Assembly (NCBI GenBank): GCA_016715405.1
Contig: JADKAE010000028.1
Location: 1 to 64,000, forward strand
Length of the DNA: 64,000 bases
Source: Saprospiraceae bacterium
Lineage (GTDB): Bacteria; Bacteroidota; Bacteroidia; Chitinophagales; Saprospiraceae
Reading direction: 5' to 3'
Shown here piece after piece: positions 29,987 through 39,261 of this stretch (position 1 is the first letter of the stretch; the number at the start of each line of letters is the position of its first letter). Both the position numbers and the translations under genes were made by a program. The notes below the pieces were generated by a model. The model saw only the letters and a list, made by a program, of their open reading frames with translations. It made no database searches and was not told the origin of the DNA.

Positions 29987-31087
29987 TTATTGAAAAATTA
30001 TTCACTTTTTCAATCACCAGGCGAATATCGCTCAGCGACAATTTCTGGTTGACGGGCAATACGTAGTGGGTTTGGAGCAAATTCCAGGCGTTGGGATAAT
30101 TTTCGCGTTGCTCATCGGGCACAAACCACCAATGGTCGGCATAGGCGGCGCCCCGGATGCCGTATGTGGCCAAATACGCCATCAAAGCTTGCCGGTGGTC
30201 GGTTTTTATAGGAAATCCAATTAAGGGCATTTGGCCGAATTCGTCGGCGTATAACGGCGTAAGCAAGGGGTGATGCAACAATTGCCGGTAGGCGTCTACC
30301 TGGGCTATCCTTTTTCCGTTACATGCCGGTGGTCCGTGTAATCAAACAGCCACTTGCCTATTTGGGAAAAAGTATGCGGCCGGCTGCAATAGGCCATCAG
30401 CAGGCGATAAGACAGATTATAACACCAGTTGGCGCCGCGGGCAAGGAGTTCCAACCCGTCGAAATGCCCGGCATGCTGCGCCGCTGCGCCCAGGGTCAGC
30501 GAAGCCAGCCGGACGAGCAGGTACAAGCTGCGCAAGGGCGACCAGCTTTTGGGGCTTTCAAATTGGATGCCTTCTCGCAACGCGACCATCAGGCACCCAT
30601 CGGTGACGCCCAGCAGCTTGGGCGGGGAAAACAGCAGCAAGTCGGCAGGGCTTTCGTATTGCGACAACCACGGTGAAAATGTGGTGTGCGCAAAATCCTC
30701 CACCAGCAGGCAATCGACGTGCAACAGGGATTTCATGCGGCGGGCATCGCGAATGACGCCAAAGAGGTGGATGAGGACGGCTATGTCGGGCGTATGTGCC
30801 CGGACTTGTTGCGCTACCTGCTCAAAATCGGGGTTGCCATTTGAATCAAAATCATAATAAACTATTTTCCAGTTCATTAACTGAAACGGGTAAATCACCC
30901 CTTCGGGTACCATGGCCGGCAATAACACGCAGCGGCGGGGAAAATCGCTTCCTCTCAGCAAGGCCAACAAGGCTTCCCGGACGCTTCCGAACCAGTGCAG
31001 CGAACGGGGGTCGTAGCGCTGTAAAACCGGCGGAATATGGCGCTCCCTGCTTATCTCCAGTACTCTCACATTGTCGAGTCGTCGCAT
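29976..31087 (-). CDS. DegT/DnrJ-like PLP aminotransferase, frameshifted
   Basis: A PLP-dependent enzyme of the DegT/DnrJ/EryC1/StrS-like class, about 370 residues. Visible are the cofactor-region sequence VLLPAMVPEGVIYPF, LLVEDFAHTTFS (Asp of the PLP site) and DLLLFSPPKLLGVTDG with the Schiff-base Lys. The frame shifts near 30300 at GGAAAAAGG, then continues RIAQVDAYRQLLHHPLLTPL to the TAG-type end at 29976. These enzymes usually aminate sugars for surface polysaccharides; this one is a divergent member. It overlaps the 3' end of the convergent secreted gene by 11 bases. Confidence 0.72.
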
Positions 31088-31094
31088 GAAATAG

Positions 31095-31832
31095 CTATAT
31101 GCCCTGCTGGTTAAAGATCTTGAGCACTTCGTAGTTTTGCGCCAACTCTTTCAGGCTGAGCTGTCCTTTAGCCCGGCAAGTCTTTGCATCATAAAACAGG
31201 GGCGGGTTGTCAAATTTGCGCTCTGTTCTAATCATGCAGGAGCTTTTGTGTACGACTAAAACCAATACCTGGTTTTTCATTGTTTCTTCGCGAACGGCCA
31301 GGCCCGGTGAAAACCGCACTGTGCGGCCCGGTCCCAGCAAATTGCCTTCGTCTTTAGTATTGCCGAGAAAGGCCTGTTCGTTTTTCCAGCCGTAAAACAT
31401 CCAGGTCATGGCGTCGACTATTTCCAGGTTTTGTTTGCCGGCTTTATAGAGTAATATGGCCGGCAGCCTCGGGTTTTCTTCGGTTGAAATAATACGAATA
31501 TCGGCGCTGAGAAACACATAGCCGCTATCGGGGGTTTCCGTCCTGGTATTGCCCGGATAGCGGTCGAATTGCCAGCGTTTGCCGGCTTTGATTTCGCCGA
31601 TTTGCAGGTTAAGCGATTGAATTTCTACTTGATTTACGGTTTTCAGCTGCTTCAATCCTGCCCTGAAGATCGAGTCTGCCGCGCTTTCTGCCTGCAAGAT
31701 GGCTGCAGAATCAATGGCCGGCGCTTGATCAATACGTTGGGTTGCAACCTGGCTGCCGGCAGGCTTTGGCTCTTGCTTACAAGCAGAGAAAAGTACCCGC
31801 GTGAGCAATGCGGTGTAAATGATATTATTCAT
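31095..31832 (-). CDS. Lipoprotein of unknown function
   Basis: A 245-residue predicted lipoprotein: hydrophobic start, then lipobox LFSAC followed by KQEPKPAG. The mature part is beta-rich with one WMFYGW cluster and two late cysteines (SSCMIRTERKF, KTCRAKGQ) that could form a disulfide. It is only 7 bases upstream of the DegT-like gene on the same strand, so they are likely co-transcribed. The start at 31832 is preferred; an ATG six codons earlier is possible. No family recognised. Confidence 0.65.
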   Translation of the reverse strand: MNNIIYTALLTRVLFSACKQEPKPAGSQVATQRIDQAPAIDSAAILQAESAADSIFRAGLKQLKTVNQVEIQSLNLQIGEIKAGKRWQFDRYPGNTRTETPDSGYVFLSADIRIISTEENPRLPAILLYKAGKQNLEIVDAMTWMFYGWKNEQAFLGNTKDEGNLLGPGRTVRFSPGLAVREETMKNQVLVLVVHKSSCMIRTERKFDNPPLFYDAKTCRAKGQLSLKELAQNYEVLKIFNQQGI

Positions 31833-32060
31833 TATTAAAATATTATTCATTACTTACCTAAACACATTTGTCGATAAACTGCTGTGCAATAAGCGGACGA
31901 TTTCCCTCGTCTATCTTATAAATAGCTGTGGCGCCGTCCATTTTTGCACTTTTGTAGTCGAAAATGGCAATAAAGCTACACAGCATTTTCAGCTAATTAC
32001 CGCTTAAATTCGTAAATTGTAGCAGCACAACTTCATTTTCAAAAAACAATTCCAATCAAT

Positions 32061-33062
32061 ATGAGATTAACCAATTTTTCCCGATTACTAATCGTGGTAC
32101 TCGTTGTAGCCGCCGCTTATTTCGGCTTCCGCATGTTGGCGCCGAAATTCCAGCAATCGGCGGGTGATACCACTACTACCACCGAGCAAGAGGCCCAAAC
32201 GCCGACGACAGCCGAAGAAGAAGAAACCGCGCCGGCGCCTTCCAATAACCGCCCCGCTGCGCGCACATTCGATTATACGCCCCCCGCACCTGTCAACGGC
32301 AAGCTAAAAGGCGTGGTCGAACTCGGCGCTTCGGGTTTCAACTCTTTTGTGATCCGTGTGGATAACAACAAAAACTGGGTGCTCGATAAGGCAGAATACG
32401 GCGTCAGCCTGGTGTATGAAAACATGGCTACAGAAGATGATGTGCGCATCGGTCTCAAGCAGTATATCTCCAAGATGCTCGACCGCGGCGTGAGCCCCAA
32501 AGATATCCACTTTGTGGTGAGCTCGGGCGCTGCAAAAGCGGAGTCGGTGGGTAAGATCAAAGCCGGACTAAAATCGATGGGCTATGTGGTGAATACGGTG
32601 ACGCCCGCCCAGGAAGGCAAGCTCGCCCTGCAATGCGTATTGCCCAGGGATTTTGAAGACAATGCGTTTGTAGTGGATATGGGCTCGGCCAATACGAAGA
32701 TTTCCTGGATAGAAAACGGCAAGACCAATAGCATAGAGTCTTTTGGCTCAAAATATTTTCAGAGCGAGATAAGCGATAATACGGTGTATAACGACGTGTC
32801 TCGCGCCATCATGAAAATACCCGCCGCCAATCGCCAGAACTGCTTTATTATCGGCGGTATTCCTTTCGAACTGGCCAAGCAATCGCGCCAGGGCAAGGAG
32901 CGCTTTACTGTGCTGGCCGAAGCCGGCGATTATACCGCCGACGGCGATAAGCAGAAGGCGGGCCTCAATATTTATAAGGCTATCGCCGATGCATCCGATT
33001 GCGATACTTTTGTGTTCGACTGGGATGCGAATTTTACGATAGGATTTTTGCTGTCGTTGTAA
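32061..33062 (+). CDS. Membrane-anchored actin/Hsp70-like (ASKHA) fold protein
   Basis: A 333-residue protein with one N-terminal membrane helix (residues 8-27), a Thr/Glu/Pro-rich linker to about residue 75, then a domain starting GVVELGASGFNSFVIRVD. A second phosphate-binding-like block AFVVDMGSANTKISWIENG and an adenosine-loop-like CFIIGGIPFELA suggest the actin/Hsp70/exopolyphosphatase fold. The domain would lie outside the cytoplasm if the single helix is N-in. No known subfamily fits, so nucleotide binding is an inference from motif order. The frame is intact. Confidence 0.65.
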   Translation: MRLTNFSRLLIVVLVVAAAYFGFRMLAPKFQQSAGDTTTTTEQEAQTPTTAEEEETAPAPSNNRPAARTFDYTPPAPVNGKLKGVVELGASGFNSFVIRVDNNKNWVLDKAEYGVSLVYENMATEDDVRIGLKQYISKMLDRGVSPKDIHFVVSSGAAKAESVGKIKAGLKSMGYVVNTVTPAQEGKLALQCVLPRDFEDNAFVVDMGSANTKISWIENGKTNSIESFGSKYFQSEISDNTVYNDVSRAIMKIPAANRQNCFIIGGIPFELAKQSRQGKERFTVLAEAGDYTADGDKQKAGLNIYKAIADASDCDTFVFDWDANFTIGFLLSL

Positions 33063-33066
33063 GTCC

Positions 33067-33097
33067 GTTGTCGGTTGTCGGTTATCGGTTGTCGGTT
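33067..33097. repeat. Short heptamer array GTTGTCG
   Basis: Four units (GTTGTCG, GTTGTCG, GTTATCG, GTTGTCG) between two convergent genes ending at 33062 and 33098. It looks like one arm of the larger inverted heptamer elements, without core or second arm. Confidence 0.85.
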
Positions 33098-34609
33098 CTA
33101 AGGCAGAATGGATAGCTGATAACCGGCAACATCCCCCCCTACGTCCAATAGTAACAAATAGATTCCTGCCCTGCCCAACGCCAATTCCACTTCATGTTCA
33201 CCGGGGGCAAGTTTTTCGTTATTGACTAACTGACGCACCAAACGCCCCTGCATATCGTATAATTTTAAAGACACTCGCTCCGTATTCGGCAATACAAACC
33301 GGACTCGTGCCGCGCCTTTGGTGGGATTTGGGTACACCCACAATCCATACTCCTGTAAAGTAGGTTTATTGGTATCCGACACGGGATTGGCCTCGGCCGC
33401 GCCGATAGAGGGTGGATTGGCATAACCCTGTCCGTAAAAATCCAATATCGTTCCGGCAGGGCCGATGCCGGCGCCGGCTGCCGGGCTTGCCGGTGGGATA
33501 TGAAAATCATCTACGCCGGCATCCGCAAATAGCGGGTTTTGATTAAGCAACATATTGGGATCGGGGGTGGGAATGTCGGGGCCGCTCCAGTTGGGCAGGG
33601 CGCTGTTGTACCACAGGTTGTGTGAAAAGCTGAAAGTCTCCGGACGGGTATTGGGCCCGATATTGGTCTCTGTGCTGAGGTTGCGGTCGAGGTGCACGAT
33701 ATTATTTCGGAAGGTATTGTCGCCGCATTCCAGGAATCGGTCGGGGTCGACGGTTTCCTGGAGGATGCGGATCACCCAGTTTTCGGGGTTGTAGATGGTA
33801 TTGTTTTCCACGCGCACATTCACCGCGCCGACGTAGGCCACGGCCGCCCAGGAGCCGACGATGATATTGCTGAACACGCGTATGTCGGCTGCTTCGAAGT
33901 GGGCGGTATCGGGTCGAAAAAAGGCTAGTCCGGTGCTGCCGCCGAGGTTGAGGGTGCGCTGGCCGCCGTCGCGGAAAAAATTGCGTTCGATCTGGATATC
34001 CTCGCAGCCGCCTTTGGCCTGGATAGCATTTGAGCCGAGATTTTCAAAATAACACGCCTGGATAAGCCCATGGTGGCAGCCTACCATATCGATGCCGCTG
34101 CCGCCGGCGGCGCCGTTTTGTATGGTGCAGCGCACGATCTGGAAGTCGTCAAGACCGGATAATTTGAGCAGGTCGTTATTACCCGTGGCGGCCATATCGC
34201 GGAAGGTACAATTTTCGAAGATAATATGATGTGCGGGTGTGTCGTACGAGCCGCCGTCGTCGGTATTAAAGCCATTACCGGTTTGCTGCTGAAAAATGAG
34301 TCCGCTGATATGCAGGTAGGCCGGGTCGCTCAACTGGATGGCATTGCCGCCGCCCTGAAATACGGCAGTTTCCCCCGGTGCGTTGCGGATGCTGATCCAG
34401 GCGTCGGGCTGGCCTTGCAGGTCGCCGAAAAACAGACCACCCGAATAGGTGCCAGCATGGATCTGAATGGTATCGCCGGGTTCGACGGCGTTTACTGCCG
34501 CAGAGAGGTTAGGGTATGTTTGGCCTGGGCCTACGTGTAGGATGTTTTGAGCGGTTAATGCCGGGCAGGTAAAAGCAAAGCAAAGCGGGAGAAGTTGTTT
34601 TAGGCACAT
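33098..34609 (-). CDS. Secreted parallel beta-helix protein with T9SS sorting domain
   Basis: A 503-residue secreted protein. A signal peptide (MCLKQLLPLCFAFTCPALTAQ) precedes GQTYPNLSAAVNAVEPGDTI, the usual opening of a right-handed beta-helix (pectate-lyase-like). Repeated coils follow, for example IIFENCTFRDM, FQIVRCTIQNG, IQACYFENLGSN and IQIERNFFRDGG. The last about 85 residues form a Por sorting domain (LWVYPNPTKGAARVRF to GIYLLLL). Such proteins bind or cleave acidic polysaccharides; no catalytic residues can be assigned. Start at 34609 is set by the signal peptide. Confidence 0.88.
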   Translation of the reverse strand: MCLKQLLPLCFAFTCPALTAQNILHVGPGQTYPNLSAAVNAVEPGDTIQIHAGTYSGGLFFGDLQGQPDAWISIRNAPGETAVFQGGGNAIQLSDPAYLHISGLIFQQQTGNGFNTDDGGSYDTPAHHIIFENCTFRDMAATGNNDLLKLSGLDDFQIVRCTIQNGAAGGSGIDMVGCHHGLIQACYFENLGSNAIQAKGGCEDIQIERNFFRDGGQRTLNLGGSTGLAFFRPDTAHFEAADIRVFSNIIVGSWAAVAYVGAVNVRVENNTIYNPENWVIRILQETVDPDRFLECGDNTFRNNIVHLDRNLSTETNIGPNTRPETFSFSHNLWYNSALPNWSGPDIPTPDPNMLLNQNPLFADAGVDDFHIPPASPAAGAGIGPAGTILDFYGQGYANPPSIGAAEANPVSDTNKPTLQEYGLWVYPNPTKGAARVRFVLPNTERVSLKLYDMQGRLVRQLVNNEKLAPGEHEVELALGRAGIYLLLLDVGGDVAGYQLSILP

Positions 34610-34636
34610 AATCAATAGGGTTGAATGTGATATCAC

Positions 34637-34750
34637 TTATTCATTTTCTTCATTGAGATCTGACTCCAATTCCAACATTTCAAACTCGCCCAATATCTTC
34701 ATCGAATCTTCGCTTACGAGTTCAGATTCTTTTGCCAGTTGTTCTTCCAT
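34637..34750 (-). CDS. 37-residue acidic ORF upstream of the beta-helix gene
   Basis: ATG at 34748-34750 opens MEEQLAKESELVSEDS and ends LESDLNEENE before TAA at 34637. About one third of residues are Glu or Asp, and leucines are spaced as in an amphipathic helix. The stop is 27 bases before the beta-helix start, so the two could be co-transcribed. It may be a short peptide, a regulatory leader ORF or chance; no cysteine or core-peptide motif is present. Confidence 0.4.
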   Translation of the reverse strand: MEEQLAKESELVSEDSMKILGEFEMLELESDLNEENE

Positions 34751-34799
34751 TAGAAGCTTTTTTTGTTGTTAATACTACTTTGTCACTTTAAACCCGGCA

Positions 34800-34962
34800 T
34801 ACCGCATATTACGCTCCTCCGGAGCTTTTGGGATCTTTTTTATTGCTGGTTCTAACAATATTTCGGCCCTCCGGGCCTCTTGAGATGCTCCAAAAGCCCC
34901 AGCGGGGCGTAGATATTGGTAGAAAATCATGCGCAAAGTGCATTATAGCCCCAGCGGGGTGC
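34800..34962. repeat. Cluster of short GC-rich palindromes (REP-like)
   Basis: Four short palindromes lie in this spacer: GCTCCTCCGGAGC (34813), GGCCCTCCGGGCC (34865), and GCCCCAGCGGGG at 34896 and 34948, the former followed by GTAGATATTGGTAGAAAA. Strings of this last kind are, from memory, dispersed intergenic repeats in many Bacteroidota. The rest of 34751-35022 shows no gene. Confidence 0.8.
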
Positions 34963-35022
34963 AATGTGTACACGTGATAAATAAAAAATTCTAAAGTAAC
35001 AAAGTAAAATTAATTATAATAA

Positions 35023-37158
35023 TCAATTTCCCCACACCCGTGCCCGCGCTACCTTCCTGGGCATCCACACCTGCATATGGGCGGGGCCGCGGTTATTCCA
35101 GGCGTAATAGGGAATAGCGGTGACCTGCCTGCGCCACGTAGACATCGATTGGCCGTCAGCGTTGGGCAATACTACCGAGGCGTCGCCTGTTATCGTCATC
35201 ACGCCGCCCAGGAGGTCGGCGCGCCAGGACTTTTGTAAGGGAATGTGATCGGGTATGATAATATTGAATACCTCGCCGTCGTTATCGGGGCCTTCAAAGC
35301 AATACAGCAGCGGGCCGCGCTGCAAGGCTACTCGGTTGATGCCGGCAGCCAATTCCTCGGAAGCGGCTATGCGACGCACTTCCATGGGGAGTTGTAGTTC
35401 CACCACGTCGCCGGGCCGCCAGCTGCGCTGAATAATCGCGTAGCCTTTTTCAGCATGCCAGTCTGCGGGTTGGCCGTTGACCAAAATTTGAATGCCGGCT
35501 TTAATTGTATCCAAAAAATGGTACAAGTCGCCCGGCGATGCTTCCGTGCCGGCCCAACCCGGCAAGCGCAGGTGCAGCGCAAAAGCCATCTTTTTTTCGG
35601 GCTGGATGTTCATTTTAACAAGGCCATCCCAGGGGTAGTTGGTTTGTTGAGCAATAGCTACCCGGCCTTGTGCCAACTGCACAGCCGTGTTATTTCCTGC
35701 ATACAAATTGACCCACACGGCCCTGTCGTTGTGCGCGTAGCAGTAATTGCCCAGCGAAGCGATGAGCCGGGCGATATTGGAAGGACAGCAGGCCGTGCCG
35801 AACCATTCGCGGCGGGCGTGGCGGCCCTCCGATTCCAGGGGGTTGCCGTAGAAAAACCGGTCGCCCGACAAAGACAACCCGTCGAGGGCGCCGTTGTAGA
35901 GGCTGCGCTCCAGCACGTCGACGTATTTGGCCTCGCCGGTCATCAGAAACATACGCTGGTTCCAGAAAACCAGTCCCACCGAAGCGCAGGTTTCGCAATA
36001 GGCGCTTTCGTTGGGCAGGTCGTATTCGTTGGTGAAACCTTCGTTGTGACCCGACGAGCCGATGCCGCCCGTGAGTTACATATTGCGGCCCACCACGTCT
36101 TCCCACACGCGTTGCAAGGCGGCTTCATAACCCGCACCGGGTAATTCGGCGGCCACGTCGGCCATGCCGGTGTACATATACATCGCGCGCACGGCGTGAC
36201 CGGTGATATCGCTGATATCTTTCACGGGCACATTATCCTGGCAGTAGTTGACGCCGCCCCAGCTTTTGTTGTCCCAGGTGTAGCCTTTTCCGAGTCCTTT
36301 ACCGCGTTCTTCGAGCAGCCAGTTGGACAGCTTGAGATAGCGCTGATCGCCGGTAGTATGGTAAAGTTTGACCAGCGCCAGTTCGATTTCCTGGTGGCCG
36401 GGCACCCAGTCTTTCTTGCCGGGGCCGAAAAGCGCGTCGAGGTGGTCGGCGTAGCGGATGGCCACGTCGAGCAGTTTGCGTTTGCCGGTGGCGTTGTAAT
36501 ACGCCACCGCCGCTTCTATCAGGTGGCCTGCGCAGTACATTTCGTGCATGCCCATGTCGGTCCAGCGTTTTTCAATGCCGGTCACGGTGTAATAGGTATT
36601 GAGATAACCGTCGGCTTGCTGGGCGGCGGCGATTTTATCGATCCATTCGTCGGCTTTTTTTTCGATGGCGGCGTTGGGTTGTATTTTGAGCGTATAGGCC
36701 ATTGCTTCGAGCGCTTTGAATACGTCGGAGTCGTCGTAGAAGATGCCCTCGTGGGGGCCGTCGAGTTTGCCGGCGGCCCTGTCGAAATTGCGGATGCGGC
36801 CGGTTTTTTCTTCGGTGTAGGTGATACATACCGGCACGGTTACGGAAGCGACTTTGTCCATCCGCGGCTTCCAGAAAGCATCGTCAAAACGCACCTCGGC
36901 AAAATTGACGGGCTTGATGGCGGCTTTGCTTGGCTGTGACCAACTTGTGGCGGCTGTGGACAATGCAAGGATGGCGGTGGCGACCAGGCGACAGTACGAC
37001 TGTACGACTATACGACTGTACGACTTGGCGAGCCTACTACATAATCTTTGTAATCTATGAATACTACGTTTACTAAACCTTGGAGGTTTAGTAAACGTGG
37101 TATCTATGATATCTATGTAACAGAGTAGGATCATGGCAACTGCGGTCAGCTTTTTCAT
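35023..37158 (-). CDS. GH127-type (DUF1680) glycoside hydrolase with ochre codon and in-frame insertion
   Basis: A secreted glycoside hydrolase of the DUF1680/GH127 group, whose known members release beta-L-arabinofuranose. Conserved parts are NFAEVRFDDAFWKPRMD, AMYMYTGMADVA, TGGIGSSGHNEGF, LPNESAYCETCASVGLVFW (family Glu and Cys) and WFGTACCPSNIARL. A TAA at 36076-36078 sits in frame where the family has Tyr (NM-stop-LTGGIG); downstream and upstream parts share one frame. The signal peptide MKKLTAVAMILL is separated from its expected continuation VATAILALSTAATSWSQ by about 45 extra residues, which include a palindromic repeat (see 37066). Roughly 710 residues in all. Confidence 0.85.
36991..37024. 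repeat. Octamer repeat TGTACGAC within GH127 leader
   Basis: Four 8-base units (AGTACGAC, TGTACGAC, TATACGAC, TGTACGAC). They are translated as part of the extra segment between the two halves of the GH127 signal peptide, next to a palindrome at 37066-37098. Confidence 0.8.
37066..37098. repeat. 33-base TTTACTAAAC palindrome inserted in frame in GH127
   Basis: ACGTTTACTAAACCT and its exact complement flank TGG. Read in the GH127 frame it encodes TFTKPPRFSKR, very close to the peptide the other copies would encode. Being eleven codons long and free of stops, it keeps the frame open. Confidence 0.95.
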
Positions 37159-37258
37159 ATATAGACATTGATATTTGTCAATTATCATTCTGATGAATAT
37201 CATGTGCAAAGCCGTTTATCAGATCGTATTTTAACGGTTCACCAAAATACGCCCTATT

Positions 37259-37387
37259 ATGTTTCTCGTCAACTGGTTCCAGGCAAATTTGCTGATGATT
37301 TTTACTACGATTGTGCTTATCGGCATTCCGGTAGTTATTGTATATATGGTGTGGGGGGGGAAGAAGTCGGATTCGTCATCTGAGTAG
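37259..37387 (+). CDS. Small single-pass membrane protein
   Basis: ATG at 37259 gives 42 residues: MFLVNWFQANLLMIFTTIV, a hydrophobic helix continuing to VVIVYMVW, then GGKKSDSSSE and TAG. Hydrophobic core plus a short basic/Ser tail is typical of a real small membrane protein. A run of eight G (37352-37359) within it is prone to length error. No family is recognised, and it could be spurious. Confidence 0.45.
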   Translation: MFLVNWFQANLLMIFTTIVLIGIPVVIVYMVWGGKKSDSSSE

Positions 37388-37390
37388 AGG

Positions 37391-37622
37391 TTGTCAGTTC
37401 TCTGTTGTCGGTTCTCTGTTCTCTGTTCTCTGTTGTCGGTTCTCCGTTATCCGTTCCTTATCTTTGCCAGTTAAACTTAACAGAGAACAGAGAACAGAGA
37501 ACAGAGAACAGAGAACAGAGAACAGAGAACAGAGAACAGAGAACAGAGAACAGAGAACAGAGAACAGAGAACAGAGAACAGAGAACAGAGAACAGAGAAC
37601 AGAGAACAGAGAACAGAGAACC
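37391..37622. repeat. Heptamer tandem array with inverted arms, copy E
   Basis: Left arm of about eight GTTCTCT/GTTGTCG/GTTATCC units (37397-37454), core TTATCTTTGCCAGTTAAAC (37459-37477), then about 20 perfect AGAGAAC units to 37622. It directly abuts the stop codon of the serine hydrolase gene at 37624 and follows the small membrane protein. Confidence 0.95.
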
Positions 37623-37623
37623 A

Positions 37624-39228
37624 CTACAGCTTTTGAAACCACAAATGCAATACCCGGCTGGTAGAAAAAGCGTAACCCAAACGTGTAAATACCAGCGTAT
37701 TGCCCTCTTCGTCTTTGAACACACCAGGGTATACCGGTGTGAGCAGGAAGTATGTATCGGGGGCGCGGAATAGCCGTAGCCGGTCTTTATGTACATCGAG
37801 CGTAACTTTCACATCGGCTTCTTCGCTGAAATAGACGCCGGCAAAGGCGGCCAGTTCGGTGGGATTGGGGCGATAAGGTGTGGTTTTGTCAAAAGTCTGC
37901 GAGCTGCCATCGGGGGATTTCCAGATAATCTGGTTGGGGTTGGCATACGTTAGGATATTCCCGCCCTGCTGGAATTTTTGTTCGCCGATATATTTAAACG
38001 CACCCCAGGGCGCTATCCTCAACATTCCTTCGCGCAAGCTGATATCGAGCGTATCGTAGTTGGTTTTATTGATGTACAATCCCGTTTTGGCGCGCATGGA
38101 ATCGGCGTCGAGGGCTACTTCGGGGAAATCGGGGTATTCGATTTCTTTTTTACCCAAAAACACTTCGGCGACCTGTATGCCCAATCGCTCGGGATTGGCG
38201 CTGCCGTCGTTGCTCAGCAGGGCTACCGAGAGGTCTTTTTCGGGGTAATAAGCCAGCCAGGCGCGGTAGCCCGCCGTGCCACCGCTATGGCTAATCTGGG
38301 TAACGCCGTTGACGTTGCCCATCACGACACCCCGGGCGTAGCTGACTTCCTTGCCATTGTTCAGTTTGCCTTTCTGGCGCTGCATGTCATTGACTTCCTT
38401 ACCCAAAAGCCTGTTTTTCCAGCGCAGGTTCCACTTTTCGAGGTCTTCGACGGTGGTTAGCAAAGCGCCGTGGCCGAAAGTATGTTCAAAAGGCATGTTT
38501 TGTACGTAAACGCCTTCTTGCCGGCTGTAAGCGATGGCTCGGCCCGGCACGATTTCATTAAAGTCGTCGCGCCACTGGGTATGAGTCATGCCGGCGGGTA
38601 TAAAGAGGCGGTTTTCGGTGAAATCCTGCAGCTTTTGTCCGCTCACTTTTTCTACCAAAAAGCCCAACATATTGTAATTGGAATTGCTGTACATATACGC
38701 TGAACCCGGTTCGTAATTTAACCGCTTTTGGCGCCATATGATTTCTTTTACATGAGCAGGGGCATAAATTCGAGTACCCCGGGGCCAGCCACCGATAGCC
38801 GCCACCACGCCCCAATCGCGCAAACCGCTGGTGTGGTGCAAAAGTTGCTCAACCGTAACGCCGCTGCCGTAATCGGGGAAATCGGGAAAATGCTGGCAGA
38901 GGTTGTCATCCAGGTTGAGTTTGCCTTCCTTGACCAGTAACAACACAGCGGCGGCTGTAAATTGCTTGGCTACCGACCCCGACTCAAAAACCGTTGCGGG
39001 GGTATTGATCACGTTGCGTTCCAGGTCGGCCATGCCGTAGGCTTTTTCAACCAACAGCTCCCCTCCCCTGCTCACGCGCACGGCGCCCCCGGGAGCGGCG
39101 GTCGACTGCCAGGTGTCGAAAATCCGGTCGATGGAGGAGAGGGTGTCCTGCCAGGGAGTATTTTGCGCAGACGCTGTAAAAAAGGTGCTTTGTACAATTA
39201 AGAGAGCTATTATCAGGCGATTCATCAT
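37624..39228 (-). CDS. Secreted serine hydrolase, class C beta-lactamase fold
   Basis: A 534-residue exported protein with a signal peptide (ending FFTASAQ) and a beta-lactamase/penicillin-binding-protein-like domain. It has SxxK in ESGSVAKQFT, LLHHTSGLRDWG and a YxN-type motif in YMYSNSNYNMLGFLVEKVSG. HSGGTAGYRAWLAYYP is the third block. The C-terminal 150 residues are a beta-rich extension. Members of this family include esterases, peptidases and D-aminopeptidases; true beta-lactamase activity should not be assumed. Its stop codon lies at the border of heptamer array E. Confidence 0.88.
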   Translation of the reverse strand: MMNRLIIALLIVQSTFFTASAQNTPWQDTLSSIDRIFDTWQSTAAPGGAVRVSRGGELLVEKAYGMADLERNVINTPATVFESGSVAKQFTAAAVLLLVKEGKLNLDDNLCQHFPDFPDYGSGVTVEQLLHHTSGLRDWGVVAAIGGWPRGTRIYAPAHVKEIIWRQKRLNYEPGSAYMYSNSNYNMLGFLVEKVSGQKLQDFTENRLFIPAGMTHTQWRDDFNEIVPGRAIAYSRQEGVYVQNMPFEHTFGHGALLTTVEDLEKWNLRWKNRLLGKEVNDMQRQKGKLNNGKEVSYARGVVMGNVNGVTQISHSGGTAGYRAWLAYYPEKDLSVALLSNDGSANPERLGIQVAEVFLGKKEIEYPDFPEVALDADSMRAKTGLYINKTNYDTLDISLREGMLRIAPWGAFKYIGEQKFQQGGNILTYANPNQIIWKSPDGSSQTFDKTTPYRPNPTELAAFAGVYFSEEADVKVTLDVHKDRLRLFRAPDTYFLLTPVYPGVFKDEEGNTLVFTRLGYAFSTSRVLHLWFQKL

Positions 39229-39261
39229 CTTCTTTTTTGGTGAATTTATGTAAAAATAATC

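Noticed and set aside
22473..36078. Alternative genetic code with TAA/TAG as tyrosine
   Set aside because: Almost all genes here end normally at TAA, TAG or TGA, and only two or three internal stops are seen.
37624..39228. Antibiotic-resistance beta-lactamase
   Set aside because: The fold is shared by many esterases and peptidases, and the long C-terminal extension fits general serine hydrolases better.
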